Shown: piece by piece, positions 9,069-17,531 of the stretch | How positions within the stretch are numbered: the stretch's first letter is position 1 | How the letters are laid out: every line of letters begins with the position of its first letter | Origin: Chrysochromulina tobinii | Lineage: Eukaryota > Haptophyta > Prymnesiales > Chrysochromulinaceae | Assembly: GCA_001275005.1 (NCBI GenBank) | Contig: JWZX01002367.1 | Coordinates: forward strand, 1 to 27,029 | DNA length: 27,029 bases | Direction of reading: 5' to 3' | The notes under the pieces: model-generated | Databases searched by the model: none | What the model was told of the DNA's origin: nothing | What the model saw: only the letters and a program-made list of their open reading frames with translations | Made by a program: the position numbers and the translations under genes

Positions 9069-9545
9069 TTAGGAGAGCGCAGAGTCCTCTTGGGTCGAGG
9101 AACGAAGGTATTGCGTCACGATGGCTGCCGCGTGGGCACGTCTGAACTGACGGATCGCTGAGTATACGCATCGCACCCAGGAATTGTGCAGTTGTGCAGG
9201 GACGGGGCGGCCGCGGCATCTGGGCGTGTTCGGTGGGGTGTTGCAGGGGCGCGGCTCACTAGTGGTTTTGGCGTGGTGTGGACATGTGCACTGGGTGCGG
9301 GCTGCCGGCATCGGTGATCGGATATCAGGTAGATTGCGGGCTGCTGCTGGGATAATCGGGGGGATGCGGCGCGTGCATGTTCTCAGGGTTGCTTTTAATT
9401 GACTCGCTACATCTGACCGTTTCGGCGACGATTTTACGCGTCAAAATCAATCGACCGTGGAGGTCCATGTCCTGAGCTGGAGCCGTTGCATGTTTGAAAG
9501 CAGCTATGAGATAAATTGTTGGTTCGACTTCTCCGTCCATTTGGC
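9069..9545. other. Intergenic region, no gene seen
   Basis: About 480 nt between co-oriented genes. Frames here are short and have no recognisable product. GC content falls toward the right end (around 9396-9610), with AT-rich stretches such as GCTTTTAATTGACTC and GATAAATTGTTGG, which may mark the promoter and 5' untranslated region of the following gene. Confidence 0.5.
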
Positions 9546-12056
9546 ATGCTTCGCCCTGCACTATCACCAAATCGAAACTGCAAACTCGCAACCAACGTCA
9601 TCGAATTCGTCCCCACGTTCAAAAAGATGCGTCGCTCCGCTTCAGCCGAGTCGATGACGTCGCCGGCGTCAGACGCCGACTTCCGGCTCCGGCGCATGGC
9701 TAACGCACGATCCGTCGGTGGAATGTCCAACGCCTCCAATGCAGACGAGCGGGAAGCATTGCGTGGGGAACTGCGTAACGCGACAGCGGAGCGCGAGGCG
9801 ATGGCGACAGAGCGCGCTGCAATTGCAGCAGAGCGTGCTGCGATGGTGGCGGATATGCAGCGCATCGTAGAAGAAGCGATACGCGCCGACCGCTGTGCCT
9901 TCTCATGCGAGCTCCAGACGCGCCTCGACAGCACAACGGCTTCACTTCTCGCCACTGCAAGTAGCCAAGCGTCAACCATCGCGAAGGCCGAAGTGCAAGC
10001 CGCCACAGCTCTGGTGAGCAGCCACGTGATGGCTCAGACAGGTCAGACTCGGGAGCCGCGGGGGCGCAACTTGCGTTCCACGGAGTTCGAGGCCGCCAAA
10101 GCGGAGCTGTCTCAGCACGCGTCGCGTGCCACCGAGGTGACCACACAGGCAACTGCGGCCGCCGCCCTGGCCGAGCAAGCCGTTGTCAAGGCGACAATAG
10201 AGGCGCGAGAGGCCACCGCCCTGGCGGAGCAAGCTGCCGCCAAGGTGGTCACGCTGCTCGAGGAGCTGCGCCAGCGGCAGAGCGTCGAGGGTAAGATCGC
10301 GCTCACGACAGCGCGTGCGCAGCTGCTGCCTTCGACGCCGCTCGTTTCGCTCCACGCTCCCCTGAGCGTGATGAGCGGTACCATGAGCGGCACCTCCCTG
10401 AGCCCGCCGCGACGTCCGCGGTTCAGCTACTCTCGCGACGGAGTCCAATTGAGCCAATTCTTCTCGGAGGAAGACGAGAGGAAGATCCTCGGGCTAGTGG
10501 ACAAGCGGTTGACGGAGCTTGCGAGGGCGGTGGCGGCCGCCGAGGCCGCGCCTGACGACGAGGTGCATGACGAGGGCGGCGAGGACGGCGGGGACGGCGA
10601 GGACGGCGGGAGCTACGACCAAATCTACGAGCCGCCGAACTGGCTGCTGCAGGCGGACCAAATGATGAGTGAGCAGCTGGGCGTCACTACGCCGGACCTG
10701 AGTGCCAAGGTGAAAGCCAAGGGACCCAAATTGACAAGCTCGCTGATCAGGTCGCGTGGTCCAAGCCGGCCATGCCGAGGCGCGGGGGGCTCGGGGGGCT
10801 CGATAGGCTCCTCCGAGTGGGGATTCGAGAGGGGACTCGATAAGGGATTCGAGGCGACGGAGAAGGATGCCGACGATGCTGCCACAGTCCAAGCGAGGGC
10901 GGCGAGGGCGGGCGCGGCTGAAGCTACCGTGCCTCCAACGGCAATAACAATGGCCCCCGTCGCGGGAGCGCAACCAGCGCCGCCATCTGCATCGCCGCCT
11001 CGGGTAGTCTTGCATTCGCCCGACTGGAGCCGCTGTATTGCTTTCGAGCCAGATGTTGAGTCTCAGCCAGAGGAGGAGTTGCCGCAACCGCCGCCATCTG
11101 CCGCAGCGGCAGCACAAGCAGCAGCATCCGCCGCTGCCGCTGCCGCTGCCGCTGCCGCTGCTGCAGCCGCAGCCGCGCAGCAGACCCCACCCGAAATGCT
11201 CGTAGCGCTCGCCGCCACAGCCGCAGAGTCCGCCGCCGCCGCCGCCGCCGCAGGAGAACGAGCAGCATCAGCCGAGCAGCAGACCTCACCCGATCACATC
11301 ACGAAGAGGCCCCAGCACTCCCAGCGCAACACCATGCGAGGGGGCGACATGAGCCCCTGGTCCGCCTGGGTCGGGTCAAGCTGTGCCGAGGCCCTCGTAG
11401 AGGTTCTTCAAGAGGACCTTGAAGCGGAGCGTCGATCGCGGGAGAGCCTCGAGAGGGATCTGGGCCGACAGCGCGTGCTGCTGCTCGAGACTGCGCGAGC
11501 AGCTCGGACGGGCTCTGCTGCGCTGGAGTCTGAGGTAGCGCGACAGCGCGAGCTGCTTGCCGAGATGCGCGAGCTGCTCGAGGGAGCGCTCGCTCCAGCT
11601 GCACGAGACAGCGCCGGCTGCTCGAGACAGCGCCAGCTGCTCGAGGTGCAGGCTCTCGCGCCTGGTGCTGCTTATGCTGCGCTTGCGCCCGGTGGAGGTA
11701 GAGGTGAGGGTGAGGGCATGGGCGAGGGCGAGCCGGCTGCAGAGCGTCCAACGCCAGGGGTTTACCAGTCCCCAACTGTGCCAGAGTCCCCGGGTAATGG
11801 CATCTTCCCCAGGCTTGTAGATTCCCCGGGCTATCTCAGCTACGAGCAGTTCGATGCAGCTATTGGCGGCTACATCGGCTTCTTTGCGAAGAACTTGCTG
11901 GCGCGCACGAGGCCCCCGCCCATGCCCCCGCCTGACTTCGGAGGGGTGCCTGAAGGTGTTCATCTGTCTACCCCATCACGCCCTCGCGCCAGTCCTCGCG
12001 CACGGCCCCCAGTGAGCAGGGGGCTATTCTCGTTACACGCTGTCTTGGACGGATAG
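9546..12056 (+). CDS. Ala-rich coiled-coil protein, hypothetical
   Basis: Function unknown. The frame is open from a TTG at 9516; first ATG is 9546 (836 residues), and ATG 9627 has a stronger context (A at -3) and would give 809. Two coiled-coil regions are visible near the N-terminus: about 66-165 (EREALRGELRNATAEREAM and onward, regular Ala/Glu/Arg heptads) and 182-262 (two copies of ALAEQA-xx-K). An acidic Gly-rich linker (DEGGEDGGDGEDGG) follows at about 342-355, then a Pro-rich and poly-Ala region (~520-570) encoded by GCC/GCT repeats. A third coiled coil (about 615-700, EDLEAERRSRESLERDLG) precedes a Pro/Gly-rich tail with YLSYEQFDAAIGGYIGFF. It has no catalytic motif and is probably a structural protein or adaptor. 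Confidence 0.65.
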   Translation: MLRPALSPNRNCKLATNVIEFVPTFKKMRRSASAESMTSPASDADFRLRRMANARSVGGMSNASNADEREALRGELRNATAEREAMATERAAIAAERAAMVADMQRIVEEAIRADRCAFSCELQTRLDSTTASLLATASSQASTIAKAEVQAATALVSSHVMAQTGQTREPRGRNLRSTEFEAAKAELSQHASRATEVTTQATAAAALAEQAVVKATIEAREATALAEQAAAKVVTLLEELRQRQSVEGKIALTTARAQLLPSTPLVSLHAPLSVMSGTMSGTSLSPPRRPRFSYSRDGVQLSQFFSEEDERKILGLVDKRLTELARAVAAAEAAPDDEVHDEGGEDGGDGEDGGSYDQIYEPPNWLLQADQMMSEQLGVTTPDLSAKVKAKGPKLTSSLIRSRGPSRPCRGAGGSGGSIGSSEWGFERGLDKGFEATEKDADDAATVQARAARAGAAEATVPPTAITMAPVAGAQPAPPSASPPRVVLHSPDWSRCIAFEPDVESQPEEELPQPPPSAAAAAQAAASAAAAAAAAAAAAAAAAQQTPPEMLVALAATAAESAAAAAAAGERAASAEQQTSPDHITKRPQHSQRNTMRGGDMSPWSAWVGSSCAEALVEVLQEDLEAERRSRESLERDLGRQRVLLLETARAARTGSAALESEVARQRELLAEMRELLEGALAPAARDSAGCSRQRQLLEVQALAPGAAYAALAPGGGRGEGEGMGEGEPAAERPTPGVYQSPTVPESPGNGIFPRLVDSPGYLSYEQFDAAIGGYIGFFAKNLLARTRPPPMPPPDFGGVPEGVHLSTPSRPRASPRARPPVSRGLFSLHAVLDG
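11131..11160 (+). repeat. CCGCTG hexamer microsatellite (5 units)
   Basis: Five perfect CCGCTG units inside the coiled-coil protein gene encode part of its poly-Ala tract. Alternation of GCC and GCT codons rather than a pure GCC run is seen, and a shorter GCC run of about seven units lies at 11231-11250. Both are in frame, so length changes would alter only the Ala count. Confidence 0.9.
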
Positions 12057-12261
12057 AACAATCATAGTTCACGTCACCCGCGACTCGGCGCGCGCGGCTC
12101 GATCGACCGAATCTCAGGCTGCGCGATTGGAATTCGAGTGTGTAACGAAATCCTATTGTGTTTATTGTGCGGAATTCGGATTGCCGACGCTGTGTGGGCC
12201 ACATTCGTGCTCCTTCGGACGCCGTCTGCTGTCACTAATTCTTCCTCAACGCTCGGTTTCC

Positions 12262-12296
12262 AGTGGTTCGCAGTCGCAAGGAGACTGCGAACCACT
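12262..12296 (+). other. Perfect 14-bp stem-loop just upstream of a start codon
   Basis: AGTGGTTCGCAGTC (12262-12275) and GACTGCGAACCACT (12283-12296) are exact reverse complements, separated by the 7-nt loop GCAAGGA. It lies 46 nt before the first available ATG (12343) of the following membrane-protein gene, most likely in its 5' untranslated region. A stem this strong could affect translation or mark a transcription-factor or mobile-element palindrome; no flanking repeats were seen. Confidence 0.85.
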
Positions 12297-12342
12297 CCTA
12301 GCAACTAAGGCTGACGATTCGATCCGAACGAGTCGGCCTTCG

Positions 12343-14158
12343 ATGTTGAAGGAGGTTAACGGCGGCACACAAACGGACCCAGAAGTTGGCACACGAGCGG
12401 AACCCCTTATAACGCAAATTCGAGATGAGGACCAAGAGCAAGATGGGCAGCACAGCAGTAGGCGAGTATACCCCAATAATCCCTGCTGGGTGCTTTGTTG
12501 CTGCGGCTGTCTCCCCGTCGTCGGCCTCATCAAGGGCTTGGTCTTCGGCTCACCCGCAGTCCTAATGCTGGGCGTCAGCTTCACCGGCATCTCCTACATC
12601 TGCATGCCTCACATCTTGTACCTCGTGTACAAGGTGCTCTTCACAAACGTGGGGATCGGTCCGAACCTTCGCCTCCTCTCCGCGCTGCTCTTCGTCCCTG
12701 CCCTCGTTGTGGCGTACCTTGTTGTTTTGCCCATCATCATTTTCGTCGCCGCCTTCCTCTTCTGCATCGGGTCGATGATGGTCGGCGTCTTCGACGACAA
12801 TGTGAACCTCTGGGTCGGCGGCGTAGGCAACCTCTACCTTGACGTCATCCCAAACGCCATCAAAAGTTACTGGAAGCTCCAGTCGAGGGACGTCTTCCTT
12901 GCAGCCGACGACCTCGTCTACATCCCCCGCGGCTGGCAAGGGGAGGTGTACGATATTCCGCTCTCGAAGGTGTTCATCGGGCGTGGCGCTCTTGGCGTGG
13001 GGCTCAGCCTACGGCACCATCTTCGCTCTGCTTGTCGCACTACTCAGGCTCATCCCGGGCATCCTCGCCGTCAACAAGGAGTACCTCAAGAGTCACCCAA
13101 ATTTAGGACAATGCCACTATTGGCCTTTCTTTTGGATCGGCTTTCTCGTGATTAACGGCCTGGGCGCGCCCCTTTTCGTCGCATTCTGTGGCCTGTACGG
13201 TGTGGCTATGGGCATCATCGCTGCGAGACACGCCCTGGAGACCGACTCCGTCACTTCTGGCTTTTTCGAGCCGATGCGCTGCGTGCGCGAACTGGACGTC
13301 TGGCTCAATGACAAGCTGCGAGAGTCCCTGTGCGACGACGACCGTTGCTGGAAGAGCGGATCCAGCTACTTCCCTGCGCTGCCGCCCAGGCCGCAGGATG
13401 CCAGCATTGGGTCGGTCGGTGACCCGAACGAAGCCCCAAACGACGCAGCCGACACCACTGCCGACGGCCGTTACACCGTCACGTCCCTCGTCCGCTCCTT
13501 CTCCTCTGCGCTGCGCGCTGCGCTTTACGAGAGCCTCGAGCGCAAATGGACCGACAGCTCGGCGGTCGTGAACCTGGAGCCTGCGATCCTTGTTGGTCTA
13601 CCTGCCCTCGCGGCCTTCGACGTGCTCCGGGTGAGCGCCATTTCGCTGCCGGCCAGCAACGCCTTCTCTTGCTTAACAGCGGCGCTTGCACGGCAAGATC
13701 GGCTCCACGGGCCTAAACCAGAGGAACAGGCTGGCGTGGAGGTAGCTCGACCTGAGACCGGTGCGCAGCCCCCTGCCTCTCCCGTTCCGGCTGTCATCAC
13801 GGAGGCGAACCTGCCGGCGCATCATGCGATGGTCCGGTTGCTATGGCCCAAGTTTGTGAGCTGCAAAGCGCTTCTCGAGGACGCGAAGCTGGACGACGGC
13901 GAGATTGAGTACGTGCGGATCAAGCTCGTGGCTGGCGGCGGCGTCATCTCAGACGTCAAGGTGCAAGCCGCCGTGTTGCGCTTCGAAAGCGAGGGCAGGA
14001 ACCTGACTCGGACAAAGCAGATAGGCGCCGTCGTCTCCGCCGTCAACTCTATTGCTTTCGATCTCTCGAGGCTGGGTCAGGTCATGAAAGCGTGCGGCGA
14101 CCTCCTTCAGGAATTTTCCTCCTCCCCCGCGGCAAGCCCTCACGATGCGACGGACTGA
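12343..14158 (+). CDS. Conserved polytopic membrane protein, uncharacterised, with one frameshift
   Basis: Two overlapping frames encode one protein: the first from ATG 12343 to about 12981, the second from about 12982 to the stop at 14158. Removing one G of GGG at 12979-12981 gives a continuous ~604-residue product in which VYDIPLSKVFIG joins GVALLAWGSAYG. No GT-AG intron of suitable length fits, so this is a frameshift: sequencing error, allele or recent mutation. The N-terminal half has 4-5 membrane segments beginning with a Cys-rich NPCWVLCCCGCLPVVG; further spans follow the shift (e.g. YWPFFWIGFLVINGLGAPLF). The soluble C-terminus includes VGLPALAAFDVLRVSA. By memory it resembles a plant and algal membrane family loosely annotated as 'steroid nuclear receptor, ligand-binding'; function unknown. 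The start is uncertain because the ATG context is weak (T at -3) and the frame is open upstream. Confidence 0.68.
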
Positions 14159-14700
14159 TATGCTTTTTGTGGCATTCGGCACGCAAGACCTGGAACAGTG
14201 TGAAGGCGCCGTGGCTGCACAGTGTCGACTTGATCGTGGATCGCGCGCAAGCGAGGTGAAAGACGACTCGACTGTACGACTTGTCCCAAATAAGCAACTT
14301 GATTTTCATTGACTAAGAGGTTGCCCCGAACGGAATCACAACTATTTAATTGAACCGACCCACCGCGCGCATGGCCGCATCCTCTATTGTAATCTATAAT
14401 GAGCTCTACTGATGGCCTGTAACCGAGCCGAACCCCACGGGTCGGACTGGGCGGGCGGCGGGGGGGGCGTCCCGCATTGGCGCTCGTCCCGGTTCGCGGT
14501 ACGCGGATTTGAAGCGATGTCACGTGTGGCAAGGCAGGGGCGCGTGCCCCATCGCATGCGATGTGTCTGGCCTCGTCAATACGGATCGGCGCAGTACCAT
14601 GCCAGTATTTCTGGCTGCGGAGCGACCCTCCACGGGTACGCTCGAGCTCTTGGATCCTCGTCAGAAATGGATCTGAGGAGTGACGGAAGATATGGTGTGG
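14159..14700. other. Convergent spacer, no gene seen
   Basis: About 540 nt between convergent stops. It starts moderately AT-rich (14280-14400, e.g. CAACTTGATTTTCATTG) and becomes GC-rich, with a G run at 14457-14466. A 100-residue rightward frame opens at ATG 14412 but has no recognisable content and overlaps the end of the J-domain gene on the other strand, so it is not annotated. Confidence 0.5.
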
Positions 14701-15372
14701 TTACACCTCCATAGGGTCGACATAAGCATCCAACTTTGGCTGAGCTGACACGGCCGACGTTGGGCGCGGCGGTGGCTGAGGCGGTATGGCGGGCGATGGG
14801 CGTGGCGGTGGCCCAGCCTTCTTGGGAAGGTGCGGCACACCCTTGCGGAAAGTCGGCTTCTCCGGCTCGTGGCCGTACAGGTTCGCTGGCTTCTGGCCTC
14901 GAGGGGCTGCCTTCGGTGCATCCCAGTACTTCGGTGCGCTGCCCTTACCATGGCGACCCTTTCCATAGCCTCGGTGACTACGGCCAGGCGCCTGCTTAGC
15001 GATCGTCGCACTCTCCCAAGGCCCACCTTTGACGAGGGCGTCAAACGCAGCTCCGACACGCTTGAAGGCGTCCTCTGCACCAGGGACTCGGCAGCGATCA
15101 GGGTGAACCTCGAGGCACGCTGCCTTGTACGCCCGCTTGATCATAGCCGGTGGTGGTGTTTGATCGGCCGGCAGCCGCAGCACCACCCTCGGATTTGTGG
15201 CCGCCATGATGCGAGCCACAGCAGCAAGTGATTCAGCACTTGGGCCATCGCTCGGTCTGGAATGGCTCGAAATCGAGCCGCTCATCGTCGGCCGGGCGGT
15301 CTCCTCATGATCAACCGGCGGGGCGCCAGTGGCGTGCTCCTCCAGAGGTGGCGGCGCAAACCAGTCGAACAT
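14701..15372 (-). CDS. J-domain (DnaJ/HSP40-like) protein
   Basis: Probable co-chaperone that stimulates an Hsp70 ATPase. The 223-residue product has a J domain at about 62-115: the sequence VVLRLPADQTPP-AMIKRAYK corresponds to helices I-II, HPD (90-92) is the essential Hsp70-contact loop, and AFKRVGAAFDAL is helix III. The domain starts unusually far in, after a Pro/Ser-rich N-terminus (MFDWFAPPPLEEH). The C-terminal ~100 residues are Gly/Lys- then Pro-rich with no zinc-finger or substrate-binding domains, so it is a class C (DNAJC-like) type. The open frame continues upstream to a GTG at 15597, overlapping the divergent gene; ATG 15372 is the first true start. It pairs head-to-head with the gene at 15545. 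Its client or location cannot be read. Confidence 0.82.
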   Translation of the reverse strand: MFDWFAPPPLEEHATGAPPVDHEETARPTMSGSISSHSRPSDGPSAESLAAVARIMAATNPRVVLRLPADQTPPPAMIKRAYKAACLEVHPDRCRVPGAEDAFKRVGAAFDALVKGGPWESATIAKQAPGRSHRGYGKGRHGKGSAPKYWDAPKAAPRGQKPANLYGHEPEKPTFRKGVPHLPKKAGPPPRPSPAIPPQPPPRPTSAVSAQPKLDAYVDPMEV

Positions 15373-15544
15373 CAGGGCCGTCGCCAGATCGGCAGTCCGC
15401 GGCCATTTTTCGGGAAGTGCTCGAAATTCTGATGGGTTTCCGAGAAGGAACTTTTCATCGCTGCACGCACAGAGAGTCGACACCACGAGCAACCCTACAT
15501 AACCACTGCATGTACGATCCGAGCAGAATGAAACAGTTTCGGTA
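15373..15544. promoter_or_regulatory. Short bidirectional promoter region (J-domain / plastid-protein genes)
   Basis: 172 nt lie between the divergent ATG codons 15372 and 15545 (202 nt if the right gene begins at 15575). The interval must hold both promoters. It is less GC-rich than the coding DNA on both sides, with CCATTTTTCGGG, GAAATTCTGATGGG and ATGAAACAGTTTCGG; the last contains a GAAACAGTTTC palindrome at about 15530-15540. No known element was recognised. Confidence 0.5.
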
Positions 15545-16282
15545 ATGCCGTGTACGGTAACGTTTTCACGTCCAATGGGCGACCTGCTGCTCCTCACGAT
15601 TCTCGTCGTGCTTGCTGGTGGTACGGCCGGTTACAAAGTGGGTCTTACGCCTCGACACCACTCGCGCTCGGCCTCGCACCCTCTGTTGTTGATGCCAGCT
15701 CAGCTTGCGCCACGCGGCGGTCCCATCCGTCTCTCCGCCGACAAGTTCAGCAACCTGAAGCGTGCGGATGGACCTTCTGAGGAGGAGACGCGGTCGCTGC
15801 AGATCATCATGGGCGTGTTTGGATGGCTCATTGGCCCGCGCTTCGCCGGTTCGGCTGTCATGGGCGCCCTCTGCGGCTACACCGCGGGCGCCGCGCTTGT
15901 CAACGCTGGCGGCTCAACAGGTCTGTGGGCTAGGGAGATTGGGTGGCAGGCCCACCAGATAGCGGCGCGCAACCGGGTGCCCGAGCTCGCGCAGAATGTG
16001 ACGACCACTGCCCAGAGGATAGCCCGAGCCACTGCGAGCGAGATGAAGGCCCTCTCGGCGCAGCCTACTATTGCGGAGGCGCGGCGCGCACTCATCACAA
16101 TGGTGGCTGCGGCGTGGGACAAGGCGCGCGCGTGGGCCGAGACCTCAGGCGTCGCGGCGTCGCTGCTTTCCCTGCGCGTCGCGACGCTCGCTCTGCTGGC
16201 ACCGGTGCTTAAAAGCCTCGAGCAGTGGATCCAGCGCAGCCGCGAGAACATCGAGCTGCGCAGGAAGAGCGCTGGCCGATGA
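15545..16282 (+). CDS. Putative plastid-targeted membrane protein, uncharacterised
   Basis: The 245-residue product has a bipartite N-terminus: a hydrophobic signal-peptide core (DLLLLTILVVLAGG, 13-26) followed by ~45 residues rich in His, Arg, Ser and Pro with few acidic residues (VGLTPRHHSRSASHP and onward). This signal-plus-transit pattern is what complex plastids of chlorophyll a/c algae use, although a secreted or ER protein is an alternative. ATG 15575 (residue 11) is an alternative start that leaves the signal peptide intact. The mature part has a Gly-rich hydrophobic stretch at about 87-122 (MGVFGWLIGPRFAGSAVMGA and GYTAGAALVNAGG) that could form one or two membrane spans, then Ala-rich amphipathic helices and a hydrophobic segment near 207-226 before a basic C-terminus. 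I do not recognise the family. Confidence 0.65.
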   Translation: MPCTVTFSRPMGDLLLLTILVVLAGGTAGYKVGLTPRHHSRSASHPLLLMPAQLAPRGGPIRLSADKFSNLKRADGPSEEETRSLQIIMGVFGWLIGPRFAGSAVMGALCGYTAGAALVNAGGSTGLWAREIGWQAHQIAARNRVPELAQNVTTTAQRIARATASEMKALSAQPTIAEARRALITMVAAAWDKARAWAETSGVAASLLSLRVATLALLAPVLKSLEQWIQRSRENIELRRKSAGR

Positions 16283-17531
16283 TTTTGGGGCGCGACCCGC
16301 GCATATTTGTGAGCGTCGGATCAGTCGGTGCATTGCAAGCCGCTGCACCCAGGCGGTGGGACCCATGCCCGCAGGATCTCATGTCCATATCATGATGCAA
16401 CCCCCATAGCATGCGGGCGTGGTGGAAGAAGTGCGGATAGTTGATGCCCCGTTTGAGTGCCGCGGAGGCGTGCACTCTCTGTTCTAATGTGCACTCGCCA
16501 CGCGCGCGGGGTCGCGGCCGCGCGGCATGTGCTGGCGAGGCATGAGCGGCACCATCGAGTCATAATCATTGGGGCATGCACAGTGTTGGGTAGTTTCGAG
16601 TGTCAACTGGGCAGGGCGGAGAGCGCTCAGGGGCCAGAGCGTACTCTGTGTTGCGGCATGCCGGGTAATGTGACCTGCCGCCACGCCGTCCGTAAAATTT
16701 TAAGTTATAACCGGCATAAATAAAGGCGAACGCAACCTGAACCGGCGGCGCGATCGTTCGCGAAATAACGAACAAGAATCAATTAACACGAGGGTTTGCG
16801 GCCGGCTTCCGCGCCAGCTCTACCACTATACGGTACTAGTTTGCGGCCCTTCGTTTTACGCGCGACGGCGATTCGAATAGTACGCCATCGCGCTTTCGCG
16901 GCGGTCCCGCTCTATTAAGTACCCTCTATAAGCTCAGTTTTTAACTCCCAAGTGGGTTCTCAGATTATACACTCAACACTAGGGGTTCCTACAAAGTTTG
17001 GCTACTAGCTCCGAGCTCGGTACACGGTAGCTGGCCGCGCGGGCGGCCCCGTGGGCCGAGTTACCCGGGCCCCGCGCCTGACTTGATGTACCCGGACGGT
17101 AAGACCGTATGACTGAATGACTCACTGAGCTGCAGCCGGGAGCGGCCCAACGGTTAGTCGGTTCCGGTACATCCTACATCGGTTTCGCGTCGAGGACACG
17201 CGATCATCGCGTCATCGGATGTTGACGCGATCCGTACGATGTCGTGTCGTGTTACGTGTACTAGCAACTGCTTGCTTGCACGGCCGCTTTGATCTGATGC
17301 CAAAAGATGCCATGGCTCGCTCTACTCAACTCTCGTCTCCCGCGCCCAGCACGCGCCTCGGCCCAGGCGCCTCTCGTGCCACCTCAATTGCAGGAGGAGC
17401 CGAGCGCTCGCGCTAGATTCCGCTCTCTGCAGCAGATGATTCCGCGCCGGACACACCCTCTACTAATTTGTTTGTATGAGCTACGAGCCCGCATCGCCAT
17501 CGGCCGCGCTGGCTGCTCTATCATTGACAAG
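16283..17531. other. Long convergent spacer, no gene seen
   Basis: The largest gap between neighbouring genes on the right half (~1250 nt). No frame with family resemblance; those present are short, and 16780-17210 has no frame of 60 codons at all. Composition is mixed: an AT-rich patch at 16693-16725 (AAAATTTTAAGTTATAACC, then AATAAA at 16719), a second around 16910-17000, and GC-rich DNA at 17030-17080. The 3' ends of both neighbours should lie here. No tRNA-like cloverleaf or repeat longer than about 15 nt was found by eye. Confidence 0.5.

Noticed and set aside
12839-12982. Separate start of a second gene in the second frame of the membrane-protein locus
   Set aside because: The frame begins with TTG, its first ~45 residues are Ser/Thr-rich shadow of the real frame, and the two halves make one membrane protein.
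14412-14714. 100-residue rightward frame in the convergent spacer
   Set aside because: Gly/Arg/Ser-rich, no recognisable pattern, overlaps the C-terminal coding end of the J-domain gene on the opposite strand.
16960-17000. Short match (about 14 nt, CACTAGGGGTTCCT) to a viral terminal-repeat end
   Set aside because: Too short to mean anything, with no flanking palindrome or viral genes.
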